Below are positions 34,654-41,808 of a stretch of 41,808 nt of DNA, piece by piece. How positions within the stretch are numbered: the first letter of the stretch is position 1; the number at the start of each line of letters is the position of its first letter. The notes beneath the pieces are model-generated. The model saw nothing but the letters and a program-made list of their open reading frames with translations, was not told the origin of the DNA and did no database searches. The position numbers were made by a program, and so were the translations under genes. The DNA is from Sphingomonas sp. (GTDB taxonomy: Bacteria > Pseudomonadota > Alphaproteobacteria > Sphingomonadales > Sphingomonadaceae). The DNA is taken from the NCBI RefSeq assembly GCF_025353885.1, contig NZ_JANXNX010000040.1, forward strand, positions 1-41,808, read 5' to 3'.

Positions 34654-35606
34654 TGCGTCGCTGGGTGATTGTCGCGCTGCTGATCGTCGCGGCATTCATT
34701 GTTTTTTCCGTGTTTCGCTACGCGGGCGGCGCGCCACGTAACGTCAACGTCGTCATTCCGGCTGGGTCCAGCTTGACTTCGGCGGCTAAGACGCTGGAAC
34801 AGGCTGGCGCGATCAAATCCTCTGGCGCGTTCCTGACCGACGCGCGGCTCTTTGGCAGCAAGGACCCGATCAGACCCGGCGAATATCGCATCACCCGCGG
34901 CATGGGTCCCGAAACGATCCTGAGACTGCTGCAATCGGGCAAAACGCTTCAGCGCTTCATTGTCGTTCCAGAAGGGATGCCATCGATATTAGTATATGAA
35001 AAGCTGATGGCGACACCATTGCTGACCGGCACCGTTGCCACCCCGGCAGAGGGATCGCTGCTTCCCGATGCTTATGCCTACACCCGGGGGGACCCGCGTT
35101 CGGTGGTCGTCGGACGCATGCAAAAGGCGATGCAGACCGCCCTCGCCAATGCGTGGAAAGCGCGCAAGCCGTCGACTGCCGTCACGACTCCCGAAGCGGC
35201 GCTCATTCTCGCTTCGATCGTAGAGAAGGAAACAGCGCTGGCGAGCGAGCGTCGCATGGTAGCCGGTGTCTATTCTAACCGGCTGAAACAGGCGATGCCG
35301 CTTCAGGCCGACCCGACGACGATCTATCCCATCACGCGTGGAAAGCCGCTGGGACGTCGCATCCTGCGCTCCGAACTCCAGGCGAAAAACGGCTATAATA
35401 CTTATCAGATGACCGGGCTTCCGACTGGACCGATCACCAATCCGGGCAAGAAGTCGATCATCGCCGTCCTCGATCCCGCACCGACCGACGCGCTGTATTT
35501 CGTCGCCAACGGGTCGGGCGGATCGTCCTTTGCCGCGACCCTGGCACAGCACAATGCCAATGTGCAGAAATATTACGCCCTGCGCCGTTCACGCGGTGAG
35601 ATGTAG
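34653..35606 (+). CDS. mltG: Endolytic murein transglycosylase MltG
   Basis: Inner-membrane lytic transglycosylase thought to terminate glycan strands (YceG family). The 317-residue protein has an N-terminal membrane helix (about 4-22), a LysM-like region, and the YceG domain with EGSLLPDAY and the catalytic Glu191 in ASIVEKETALASER. Near the end is the substrate-site stretch YNTYQMTGLPTGPI. The ATG at 34653 shares a base with the fabF stop. It is convergent with the M20 peptidase gene with only two bases between stops. Confidence 0.95.
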   Translation: MRRWVIVALLIVAAFIVFSVFRYAGGAPRNVNVVIPAGSSLTSAAKTLEQAGAIKSSGAFLTDARLFGSKDPIRPGEYRITRGMGPETILRLLQSGKTLQRFIVVPEGMPSILVYEKLMATPLLTGTVATPAEGSLLPDAYAYTRGDPRSVVVGRMQKAMQTALANAWKARKPSTAVTTPEAALILASIVEKETALASERRMVAGVYSNRLKQAMPLQADPTTIYPITRGKPLGRRILRSELQAKNGYNTYQMTGLPTGPITNPGKKSIIAVLDPAPTDALYFVANGSGGSSFAATLAQHNANVQKYYALRRSRGEM

Positions 35607-35608
35607 CG

Positions 35609-37012
35609 TCATCTGCTGGCATACAGCTTTACCAGGTCGAACAGATAGTCTCGGCCTTCGTAAAGCGCACTGACGCGCAACCGTTCGTTCAGGCCGTGGA
35701 TGCCGTTCAGGTCGGTCTCGGCAAAAATCCCTGGCACGCCGTAAACGGGAATACCGTTGGCTTCGAGGAAGATCCCATCGGTCGCCCCCGTCGACATCAT
35801 CGGCAGGATCGCGACCCCTGGAAAATGGGTCTTTGCCACCGCTGCAGCCGGCCCCATGATCTTTGGATCGAGCGCGGGCGGCTTCGCGATAGGGCGGAGC
35901 GGCGGCACCAGTGCAATCGTCACCTTCGGGTCATTGATCGCCGTAACCAGTGCCGCCCGCGTCGACTCGCTCGTTTCGCCTGGGAAAATTCGGCAATTGA
36001 TATTGGCACCCGCGCGTTGCGGCAGCGCATTGTTCGCGTGTCCACCATCCAGCAATGTCGCCACACACGTCGTTCGCAACGTCGAATGAAAGGTCGCGTC
36101 GGATGAAACGATCTTATCGGCGGCGCCATCACCCGGATTGGCCAGCAGCGTGGTAATCGCCGTTCCCATTTCCCCGCCGACTGTCTTGCCGATCTGGGCA
36201 AAGAACACGCGCGTCGTGTCGGTAAATTTGGCCGGGAATTCAAAGGCCCGCACCGCGCGCAGCGCGTCGGATAACTCGTAGATTGCGTTGTCGGGGACAG
36301 GCCGGGAGCTGTGGCCCCCCGGGTTGGTGGTCTCGATCCGATAATTCTGGACGGCCTTTTCGCCCACTTGCATCGCCAGCGCGACCTTCTTGCCCGCCGG
36401 ATCCAGACGGCCCCCACCACCCTCGTTCAGCGCGAATTCGGCAGAGATCAGGTCGGGCCGGTTTTTGGTCAGCCATTCGGCCCCGTTAAAGGCATAGCTG
36501 GTTTCCTCGCCACAGGTCAGCGCCAGGTTGATCGTGCGTTTCTGCTTTGCCCCCGACTGGCGGAGGCGGGCCATCGTGTCGGTGAACACCGCCGCCATTG
36601 CCTTGTCGTCCATCACCCCGCGCGCAAAGAAAAATCCGTTTTCCTCGACCAGTTTGAACGGATCACGCGTCCAATCCTCACGCTTGGCCTCGACCACGTC
36701 CAGATGCGCTAGCAACAGCATGGGCTTAATTCGCGCATCGCTGCCTTTCAGGATCGCGACGAGCCCGCCGTCCTTGGGATGCGCCGGGTCGGAGAAATAG
36801 GTGACATCGGCGTCGGCAAAACCGGCGGCGGTCAATCGCGCACCCATTTTGGCTGCAGCGTCGGTACAGCTGCCAACCGACAGCGTGGTGTTGGTTTCGA
36901 CCAGTTCCTGAAACAGCGCCCGGAAAGTGGACTGATCGGGGCGCAGGGCCTGTGCAGTTGCAGGTGAAACGACGGTAGCAAGCAGCACGGCGGCAAAACA
37001 TCTGGCGATCAT
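35609..37012 (-). CDS. Secreted M20-family metallopeptidase
   Basis: Zinc peptidase of 467 residues with a signal peptide (MIARCFAAVLLATVVSPATA, cleavage after about residue 20). Metal and catalytic residues are visible: His103 and Asp105 in LLAHLDVVEA, Asp135 in GVMDDKA, and Glu169/Glu170 in CGEETS. The dimerisation insert and a late zinc histidine (IHGLNERLRV) follow. The order is that of the M20 family (ArgE/DapE/CPG2/carnosinase-like), here periplasmic, so it probably trims dipeptides or N-acyl amino acids. AAGGGGG precedes the ATG. Divergent from the peroxiredoxin gene. Confidence 0.88.
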   Translation of the reverse strand: MIARCFAAVLLATVVSPATAQALRPDQSTFRALFQELVETNTTLSVGSCTDAAAKMGARLTAAGFADADVTYFSDPAHPKDGGLVAILKGSDARIKPMLLLAHLDVVEAKREDWTRDPFKLVEENGFFFARGVMDDKAMAAVFTDTMARLRQSGAKQKRTINLALTCGEETSYAFNGAEWLTKNRPDLISAEFALNEGGGGRLDPAGKKVALAMQVGEKAVQNYRIETTNPGGHSSRPVPDNAIYELSDALRAVRAFEFPAKFTDTTRVFFAQIGKTVGGEMGTAITTLLANPGDGAADKIVSSDATFHSTLRTTCVATLLDGGHANNALPQRAGANINCRIFPGETSESTRAALVTAINDPKVTIALVPPLRPIAKPPALDPKIMGPAAAVAKTHFPGVAILPMMSTGATDGIFLEANGIPVYGVPGIFAETDLNGIHGLNERLRVSALYEGRDYLFDLVKLYASR

Positions 37013-37070
37013 CGGATTTCCCCCTTGTTGCCATCACGCTATGCGCTTGACGATAACTCGTAAAGCACCC

Positions 37071-37099
37071 TTGGCATCGCCGGTCCCCATCCTCATATG
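37071..37099 (+). promoter_or_regulatory. Candidate peroxiredoxin promoter
   Basis: TTGGCA (37071-37076) and CATATG (37094-37099) are spaced by 17 bases and lie 50 bases before the start codon, leaving room for the AGGAG site. No clear OxyR motif is recognised in the 137-base divergent gap. Confidence 0.35.
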
Positions 37100-37149
37100 C
37101 AGATCGAGGACCGAGTCCTTTCCAGATCACTTAAACACAGGAGACCCCG

Positions 37150-37689
37150 ATGCTCGTCGGTCGTGAAGTTCCCAACGTAACCCTGAAAACCCGCGTTCGC
37201 GATGAGACCGTGGACGGCCCCAACCCATTTCGCTGGCAGGATGTTTCCACCGGCGAACTGTTCAAGGGCAAGCGCATCGTGATTTTCGGCCTGCCCGGCG
37301 CATACACACCGACCTGTTCGTCGAAGCAGCTTCCCGGATTCGAGGGCGGCTATGACGAAATGAAAAGCCTCGGCATGGATGAGCTGTATTGCGTGTCGGT
37401 CAATGACGCTTTCGTGATGTATAACTGGGGCAAGGCCCAGGGGCTCGAGAAGGTGAAGCTGCTTCCTGACGGTTCGGGTGATTTCACGCGACGTATCGGT
37501 ATGCTCATCAACAAGAGCCATCTGGGCTTCGGACAACGCTCGTGGCGCTACGCTGCGGTCATCGACAACGGCAAAGTTGCGGCATGGTTCGAAGAGCCCG
37601 GCATCAACGACGATGGTTCGGACGCCGATCCATATGAGCAGTCGACCCCAGAAAACATTTTGGCGTGGTTGAAAGCCAACCCGAAGTAA
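37150..37689 (+). CDS. Prx5-type peroxiredoxin
   Basis: Thiol peroxidase reducing hydrogen or organic peroxides. The 179-residue protein has the peroxidatic Cys56 in LPGAYTPTCSSKQLPGF, the hallmark of the Prx5/type II group, and a second cysteine Cys81 in DELYCVSVND. The C-terminus ends NILAWLKANPK without an attached glutaredoxin domain, although some bacterial relatives carry one. AGGAG precedes the ATG by about seven bases. The reductant (glutaredoxin or thioredoxin) is unknown. Confidence 0.93.
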   Translation: MLVGREVPNVTLKTRVRDETVDGPNPFRWQDVSTGELFKGKRIVIFGLPGAYTPTCSSKQLPGFEGGYDEMKSLGMDELYCVSVNDAFVMYNWGKAQGLEKVKLLPDGSGDFTRRIGMLINKSHLGFGQRSWRYAAVIDNGKVAAWFEEPGINDDGSDADPYEQSTPENILAWLKANPK

Positions 37690-37697
37690 TCGGTTTC

Positions 37698-37736
37698 ACG
37701 GACTATCTCTTTCCGCATCGGAGGGAGATAGTCCGT
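37698..37736. repeat. Long near-perfect hairpin between convergent genes
   Basis: A 12-base perfect arm pair (37698-37709 with 37725-37736) continues through two T-G positions and a further four pairs to a three-base loop CAT. In the plus-strand RNA this is an 18-pair stem with two G-U pairs. It begins nine bases after the peroxiredoxin stop codon. No T-tract follows on either strand, so it is more likely an mRNA 3' end protector, a factor-assisted terminator or a dispersed palindrome than a classic terminator. Confidence 0.6.
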
Positions 37737-37740
37737 AAAT

Positions 37741-37757
37741 CTTCCCGAAAAGGGGAG
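37741..37757. repeat. Short CTTCCC...GGGGAG hairpin
   Basis: CTTCCC (37741-37746) pairs with GGGGAG (37752-37757) around GAAAA, allowing one G-U pair. The arms repeat the outer arms of the hairpin at 10408-10435, also just after a gene. It may be one member of a dispersed intergenic palindrome family. Confidence 0.3.
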
Positions 37758-37776
37758 GGGTGGGAACGTTTCGTTT

Positions 37777-38688
37777 CTAGAGCTTGAGGCCAACCGTTTC
37801 CGGCAATCCCACCATCAGGTTGAGGCTTTGGACGGCGGCACCGCTCGCGCCCTTGCCCAAATTGTCTAGTGCGGCAACCAGCATCACCTGGCTGCCATCA
37901 TCATTTCCGAAAACAAACAATTCCAGGCGGTCCGTGCCTGCCGCTTGCCCAATGGTCAGGTTCGCCGGCGCTTCCGCAAGCGTGACGATCGCCGATCCCT
38001 CGAACATCGCCATCAAGCTCTCTCGAATGGCGTCCGGCGACGGCTTGCCCGGGGTCGCGCCCAGATGAAGCGGGACCTCGACGATCATGCCGCGATAGGC
38101 ATTGGCAACCGACGGCGCGAAGACGGGCGCATTCGTCAGGCCCGAATACCGCTGCATTTCCGGAATATGCTTGTGCGCGAGCGTCAGGCCATAACCTTGC
38201 CATGCAGGTGGCTCGCCCCCGCCCTCATACTCGGCGATCATCGTCTTACCGCCGCCTGAATAGCCTGAAACCGCATTGACGGTGACGAGCCAGTCGCTGG
38301 GGACCAGTCCTGCGCGGATGAGGGGGGTGATCAGGGCCAGGAAGCCTGTCGGGTAGCAGCCGGGATTCGAAACGCGCATCGCTCCGGCGACATCGTGACC
38401 CAGTTCCGGAAACCCGTAAGTCCAGCCCACTGCGGTCCGAAATGCGGTCGATGCGTCGATGACACGCGTGTGCGGATTGTCGATCAGCGACACCGCCTGA
38501 AGCGCGGCGTCATCGGGCAAGCAAAGAATGACAATGTCAGCTGCATTCAATGCATCGCGGCGAGCAACGGCGTCCTTGCGTTGAGCATTGTCTAACCTCA
38601 ACAGCTCGAACTCGGCGCGGTGGCTCAGGCGCATCTCGATCTCCAGGCCCGTCGTGCCGGCCGCACCATCAATGAAAATCCGCGTCAT
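37777..38688 (-). CDS. argC: N-acetyl-gamma-glutamyl-phosphate reductase, short (type 2) form
   Basis: NADPH-dependent reduction of N-acetylglutamyl phosphate in arginine synthesis. The 303-residue protein begins MTRIFIDGAAGTTGLEIEMR (nucleotide loop). It has the catalytic Cys111 in SNPGCYPTGFLALI and a His-bearing LAHKHIPEMQ. Length matches the shorter type 2 AGPR rather than the roughly 345-residue form. The ATG at 38688 overlaps the stop of the SH3 gene by four bases; an upstream extension to 38751 is inside that gene. Confidence 0.95.
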   Translation of the reverse strand: MTRIFIDGAAGTTGLEIEMRLSHRAEFELLRLDNAQRKDAVARRDALNAADIVILCLPDDAALQAVSLIDNPHTRVIDASTAFRTAVGWTYGFPELGHDVAGAMRVSNPGCYPTGFLALITPLIRAGLVPSDWLVTVNAVSGYSGGGKTMIAEYEGGGEPPAWQGYGLTLAHKHIPEMQRYSGLTNAPVFAPSVANAYRGMIVEVPLHLGATPGKPSPDAIRESLMAMFEGSAIVTLAEAPANLTIGQAAGTDRLELFVFGNDDGSQVMLVAALDNLGKGASGAAVQSLNLMVGLPETVGLKL

Positions 38689-39062
38689 AACGGTTTGATC
38701 GCGCTTGCCGAAACATAGCCAACGACCTTGGAACCCCGGCCCCAACCCCATTCACCGCTGATGTCCAGCAGGTCGAACTGGTCACCCAGGCCTAACTTGC
38801 CGACGACTTCAGACTCAGTGGAGGGCGCGATGCGAAGTGCGGTTTCGGCAATCACCGTAAATGCACAGGCCTTGGCATAATGCGGCGCGAAAACTCGATC
38901 GGCCAGTTCCACATCGGCCAGGTCACCACGGACCGCGTCCACTCGTGGGTCGATGGGGATCGTTCGCCCTGTCAGCGAAAATTGTTTACGCCGCGGCGCG
39001 GGCGCGTTGTTGTTTGCCGGCGATGAGCCGCCCGAATGCGTCAAGAAAATCTGCCCCTTCAT
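38685..39062 (-). CDS. SH3-domain protein, resembles the N-terminal half of a C40 peptidase
   Basis: Reads as about 125 residues from an ATG at 39062. The conserved part starts near LTGRTIPIDPR, with RGDLADVELADRVFAPHYA, then an SH3-like fold (LRIAPSTESEVVGKLGLGD and a final WGRGSKVVGYVSASAIKPL). I recall this N-terminal pattern from sphingomonad NlpC/P60 (C40) peptidases, which continue with a catalytic domain. Here the reading frame stops and argC follows, so no catalytic part is present. The true start is unclear: the ATG gives a 77-base overlap with marR in another frame, while a GTG at 38942 would begin after the conserved LTGR segment. Function unknown. Confidence 0.6.
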   Translation of the reverse strand: MKGQIFLTHSGGSSPANNNAPAPRRKQFSLTGRTIPIDPRVDAVRGDLADVELADRVFAPHYAKACAFTVIAETALRIAPSTESEVVGKLGLGDQFDLLDISGEWGWGRGSKVVGYVSASAIKPL

Positions 39063-39327
39063 CCGTCTTTGCGACGAAGATATTGCGACGGTCCATTTCG
39101 TCGCGCTGACGGCGCAGATAGCCGAGGGCACCCAGTCTGTTCAAGGCGCGCGTGACGACCGGCTTGGAGACACTCAGTCCCTTGGCCAGCCCGCGCACCG
39201 TGTGGGGACCGGGTGTCAGATAAACGAGCATCAGGAGCGCCATCTGGCGGTTTGTCAGGTCGGGCGAGCCCGAGCGGACATAGTCAACAAGCGGTCCCAT
39301 CCATCGGTCGAGCATATCGGGTGCCAA
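38986..39327 (-). CDS. MarR-type winged-helix transcriptional regulator
   Basis: Small DNA-binding regulator, about 113 residues from a TTG at 39327. The winged helix is seen as LTNRQMALLMLVYL, TVRGLAKGLSVSKPVVTRALNRL split by a turn, then the wing with RRQRDEMDRRNIFVAKTD. I prefer the TTG because AAGGA sits six bases before it; an ATG at 39315 gives a similar protein, and an extension to 39408 is rich in tryptophan and unlikely. The short form lacks part of the usual N-terminal dimer helix. Target genes are unknown; argC and the SH3 gene downstream are candidates. Confidence 0.78.
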   Translation of the reverse strand: MAPDMLDRWMGPLVDYVRSGSPDLTNRQMALLMLVYLTPGPHTVRGLAKGLSVSKPVVTRALNRLGALGYLRRQRDEMDRRNIFVAKTDEGADFLDAFGRLIAGKQQRARAAA

Positions 39328-39411
39328 GGTCCATCCTTTCCACCCAATCAACAATGAGGGCGGTTTAGCGAACCAACGCACATTGGACCAAACAGTTGCG
39401 CAGGGCACAGA

Positions 39412-40788
39412 CTAGCGTGCGAAACGATCGCACAAAAGCTGCCAGACCGCGCGCAGGCCAATCGCCTCGCCGCCCTTTGGCTGTCCCGGTCTGGACGATG
39501 GCCGCCATGCGAAGGTGTCGAGGTGAAGCCATGGCGTCGTCGGCGGCACGAAAGCTTGCAGGAACAGCGCCGCGGTCACGGCGCCGGCGAAACCGCCTTC
39601 GGGCGCGTTGTTGAGATCGGCGACGTCGGACTTCAGCATTTCAGCGTAGCCCGCATGAAGCGGCAGCCGCCAAAGCGGATCGCCCTGCTCCAAGCCGGCT
39701 TTCAGGGCCGCGTTGGCGAGTTCGTCATCGTTCGAGAACATCGCTGGCAAGTCGGGTCCCAGCGCAACGCGCGCGGCTCCGGTTAAGGTGGCGAAATCGA
39801 TGATCAGCACGGGCTCGAGCTCAGCCGCCCTGGTCAGCGCGTCGGCCAGGACAAGGCGACCTTCGGCGTCGGTGTTGGCGATCTCGACCGTCAATCCGTT
39901 GCGACTCGTGAGGATATCGCCCGGGCGGAAGGCATTGCCCGCGATGGCGTTCTCGACCGCCGGGATCAACAGGTGAAGCCGCATCGGCAGGCGGGACTGG
40001 ATGATCAGCTGCGCGAGTGCGAGCGCATGCGCCGCGCCGCCCATGTCTTTTTTCATGTTGCGCATGCCCGACGACGGCTTGATGTCGAGGCCGCCTGAAT
40101 CAAAGGTCACCCCCTTGCCGACAATCGCCACGCGAGGGTGGGCGGGGTTGCCCCACTCGATCTCGATCAGCCGCGGCGCATTGTTCCGGGCCGCGGCCCG
40201 GCCGACTGCATCGATCATCGGATACCCGGTTGCCAGCGCCTCGCCCCGGGTGACGGTCAGCACCGCATCGCCCGATTTCGCCAGACGCGCCGCCTCTGCC
40301 TCGAGCTCGGGCGGTCCCATGTCGGAGGCGGGGGTGTTGACCAGATCGCGAACCAGCGCCACCGCCTCCGCCTCGCGGAGGACGGTTTCGATGCGGGCGG
40401 GATCGGGGGTCAGGAGGGTGCGGGGGCCGGTTGGTAGACCATCTCGTTGATACCGGTCGAAGCGGTATTGGGCGAGCAGCCAGCCGAGTGCGGCGGGGCC
40501 GGGGGCGCCGGTCGCCAGCCTGTAGGAATTTTCCGGAAGCGATTCGGCGGCCTTTGCAAGGCACCAGGTCGAGAGGTTGGAAACGTCCTTCACTCCGGCC
40601 ACCGCGATCCAGCCGTCACCCGAAGGGACGATGGCCAGCGTGTCCGGAGACCCGCTAAACCTTTGTGCGGAAAGGAGTGTTCGGACGATGGCGAGCTGGG
40701 TGTCCTGCCAATCCTCGAACCCCGCCTTGTCCACCGCATGGATCGTGATCGCCGCTTGAACGCGATCGGCTTCGAACAAAGCCTTCAC
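39412..40788 (-). CDS. M17-family leucyl aminopeptidase
   Basis: Cytosolic two-metal aminopeptidase of 458 residues. All M17 metal ligands are visible: Lys225 in [11 protein letters not shown], Asp230, Asp248 in KKDMGGAA, and Asp307/Glu309 with the catalytic Arg311 in [14 protein letters not shown]. The N-terminal domain is less conserved. Start is a GTG at 40788 that overlaps the rimO stop as GTGA. It is shorter than typical PepA (about 500), as in the second aminopeptidase often present in sphingomonads, so I do not assign a symbol. Confidence 0.93.
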   Translation of the reverse strand: MKALFEADRVQAAITIHAVDKAGFEDWQDTQLAIVRTLLSAQRFSGSPDTLAIVPSGDGWIAVAGVKDVSNLSTWCLAKAAESLPENSYRLATGAPGPAALGWLLAQYRFDRYQRDGLPTGPRTLLTPDPARIETVLREAEAVALVRDLVNTPASDMGPPELEAEAARLAKSGDAVLTVTRGEALATGYPMIDAVGRAAARNNAPRLIEIEWGNPAHPRVAIVGKGVTFDSGGLDIKPSSGMRNMKKDMGGAAHALALAQLIIQSRLPMRLHLLIPAVENAIAGNAFRPGDILTSRNGLTVEIANTDAEGRLVLADALTRAAELEPVLIIDFATLTGAARVALGPDLPAMFSNDDELANAALKAGLEQGDPLWRLPLHAGYAEMLKSDVADLNNAPEGGFAGAVTAALFLQAFVPPTTPWLHLDTFAWRPSSRPGQPKGGEAIGLRAVWQLLCDRFAR

Positions 40789-41808
40789 GCGGCGACGACC
40801 CCGAACAGATCATGGTCGTCGGCATCTTCGATCAGGACACGCACGATGTCGCCCTCAACCAGCCCCGACGTATCGCGCAGGAAAACCTCGCCGTCGATTT
40901 CGGGAGCATCGGCCTGCGACCGACCGGTCGCGCCGCCATCCGGGTCCACGGCATCAATGATGACGTCGAGCGTGCGCCCGATCTTTGCCTTCAGCTTGGC
41001 AGCCGAAATTCCGGCGGTCAGCGCCATCAGGCGGGCGTAGCGCTCTTCCTTGACCTCCTCGGGCACGGGGTTCGGCAAGTCGTTCGCGACAGCGCCCTGC
41101 ACGGGTTCGAAGCGGAAGGCGCCGACGCGGTCGAGCTGCGCCTCTTGCAGCCAGTCCATCAAATACTGGAAATCAGCCTCGGTTTCGCCGGGAAAACCGA
41201 CCACGAAGGTCGATCGGATGGCGATATCGGGGCAGATTTCACGCCACTTATGCACCCGTTCGAGGACTTTCTGTTCGTTTGCGGGCCGTTTCATCGCTTT
41301 CAGCACCGCCGGCGCGGCGTGCTGGAACGGAATATCGAGATAGGGCGTGATCAACCCGTCGGCCATCAACGGGATGATCTGGTCGACGTGCGGGTAGGGA
41401 TAGACGTAATGCAACCGCACCCACGCGCCGAGCGAGCCCAGTTCGCGCGCCAGGTCGGTCATGTGCGCGCGGACTTCGCGGCCATGCCATTCGCGCGGCT
41501 GATGGCGAATATCCACGCCATATGCCGAGGTATCCTGGCTGATGACCAGCAACTCGCGCGTGCCGGCAGCAACCAGCTTTTCCGCCTCGCGCAGGATCGC
41601 GTCGGGGCGGCGCGAAACGAGGTCGCCCCGGATGCTGGGGATGATACAGAACGAACAGCGGTGATTGCACCCTTCCGAAATCTTCAGATAGCTATAGTGG
41701 CGCGGCGTCAGTTTCAGGCCGCTGTCGGGCACCAGGTTCAGGAATGCGTTCTGGGGCATCGGCGCGTATTCGTGAACCGCGCCGACGACCGCTTCATATT
41801 GTTGCGCC
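40785..41808 (-). CDS. rimO: Ribosomal protein S12 methylthiotransferase RimO, N-terminus cut by window edge
   Basis: Radical-SAM enzyme adding a methylthio group to Asp89 of ribosomal protein S12. The reading frame is open to the right edge (first full codon at 41807, [16 protein letters not shown]) and about 340 codons are visible. The radical-SAM cluster [15 protein letters not shown] is present. Further marks are [14 protein letters not shown] and a C-terminal TRAM domain ([15 protein letters not shown]). The [10 protein letters not shown] stretch and family order distinguish RimO from MiaB. The N-terminal cluster-binding domain lies outside the window. Its stop overlaps the aminopeptidase start. 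Confidence 0.95.
   Translation of the reverse strand, partial: AQQYEAVVGAVHEYAPMPQNAFLNLVPDSGLKLTPRHYSYLKISEGCNHRCSFCIIPSIRGDLVSRRPDAILREAEKLVAAGTRELLVISQDTSAYGVDIRHQPREWHGREVRAHMTDLARELGSLGAWVRLHYVYPYPHVDQIIPLMADGLITPYLDIPFQHAAPAVLKAMKRPANEQKVLERVHKWREICPDIAIRSTFVVGFPGETEADFQYLMDWLQEAQLDRVGAFRFEPVQGAVANDLPNPVPEEVKEERYARLMALTAGISAAKLKAKIGRTLDVIIDAVDPDGGATGRSQADAPEIDGEVFLRDTSGLVEGDIVRVLIEDADDHDLFGVVAA

Overview
The window is a stretch of core chromosome from an alphaproteobacterium, most likely a member of the Sphingomonadaceae. This rests on the high GC content, a split tryptophan operon (a trpE-G-D block and a separate trpF-B-A block followed by accD and folC), the tpiA-secG-pyrG order, a single LolC/E-type permease with LolD, a large orphan TonB-dependent receptor, and an SH3 protein resembling the N-terminal half of sphingomonad C40 peptidases. 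This is family knowledge plus inference; no 16S gene or other species marker is present. I see no rRNA, tRNA, insertion sequence, prophage or CRISPR array.

Layout. 1-4726 (minus): a PpiD-like periplasmic foldase followed by trpE, trpG and trpD (cut by the left edge). 4779-7888 (plus): tpiA, secG, pyrG. 7976-10399 (plus): TonB-dependent receptor. 10400-10748: the only long gene-free gap, with several hairpins and a possible minus-strand small RNA. 10749-12678 (plus): lolC-lolD. 12725-15845 (minus): alpha/beta hydrolase, MFS exporter and cysK, tightly coupled. 15900-18173 (minus): UvrD/PcrA helicase. 18286-19560 (plus): MHS-family symporter. 19522-22027 (minus): rluB, rsmD and a MAPEG membrane protein. 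22140-23477 (plus): AmpG-like permease. 23496-31488 (minus): an eight-gene run made of a patatin-like lipase, lapA, pyrF, trpF, trpB, trpA, accD and folC. 31587-35606 (plus): radA, acpP, fabF, mltG. 35609-37012 (minus): secreted M20 peptidase. 37150-37689 (plus): peroxiredoxin. 37777-41808 (minus): rimO (cut by the right edge), an M17 aminopeptidase, a MarR regulator, an SH3 protein and argC.

The genes cover tryptophan, cysteine and arginine synthesis, pyrimidine nucleotides (pyrF, pyrG), fatty-acid initiation and elongation (accD, acpP, fabF), folate, DNA repair (uvrD, radA), ribosome and RNA modification (rluB, rsmD, rimO), and envelope biogenesis (ppiD, secG, lolCD, lapA, mltG, ampG). Junctions are extremely compact: many neighbouring genes share ATGA, GTGA or TGATG overlaps, which suggests translational coupling.

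I found no clearly new multi-gene system. The signals most worth a second look are the structured gap before lolC, promoter-like boxes set directly against the start codons of pyrG and uvrD (possible leaderless mRNAs), a patatin lipase heading the trp/acc/fol operon, an SH3-only protein that looks like a C40 peptidase without its catalytic domain, and a long near-perfect hairpin between the peroxiredoxin gene and argC.
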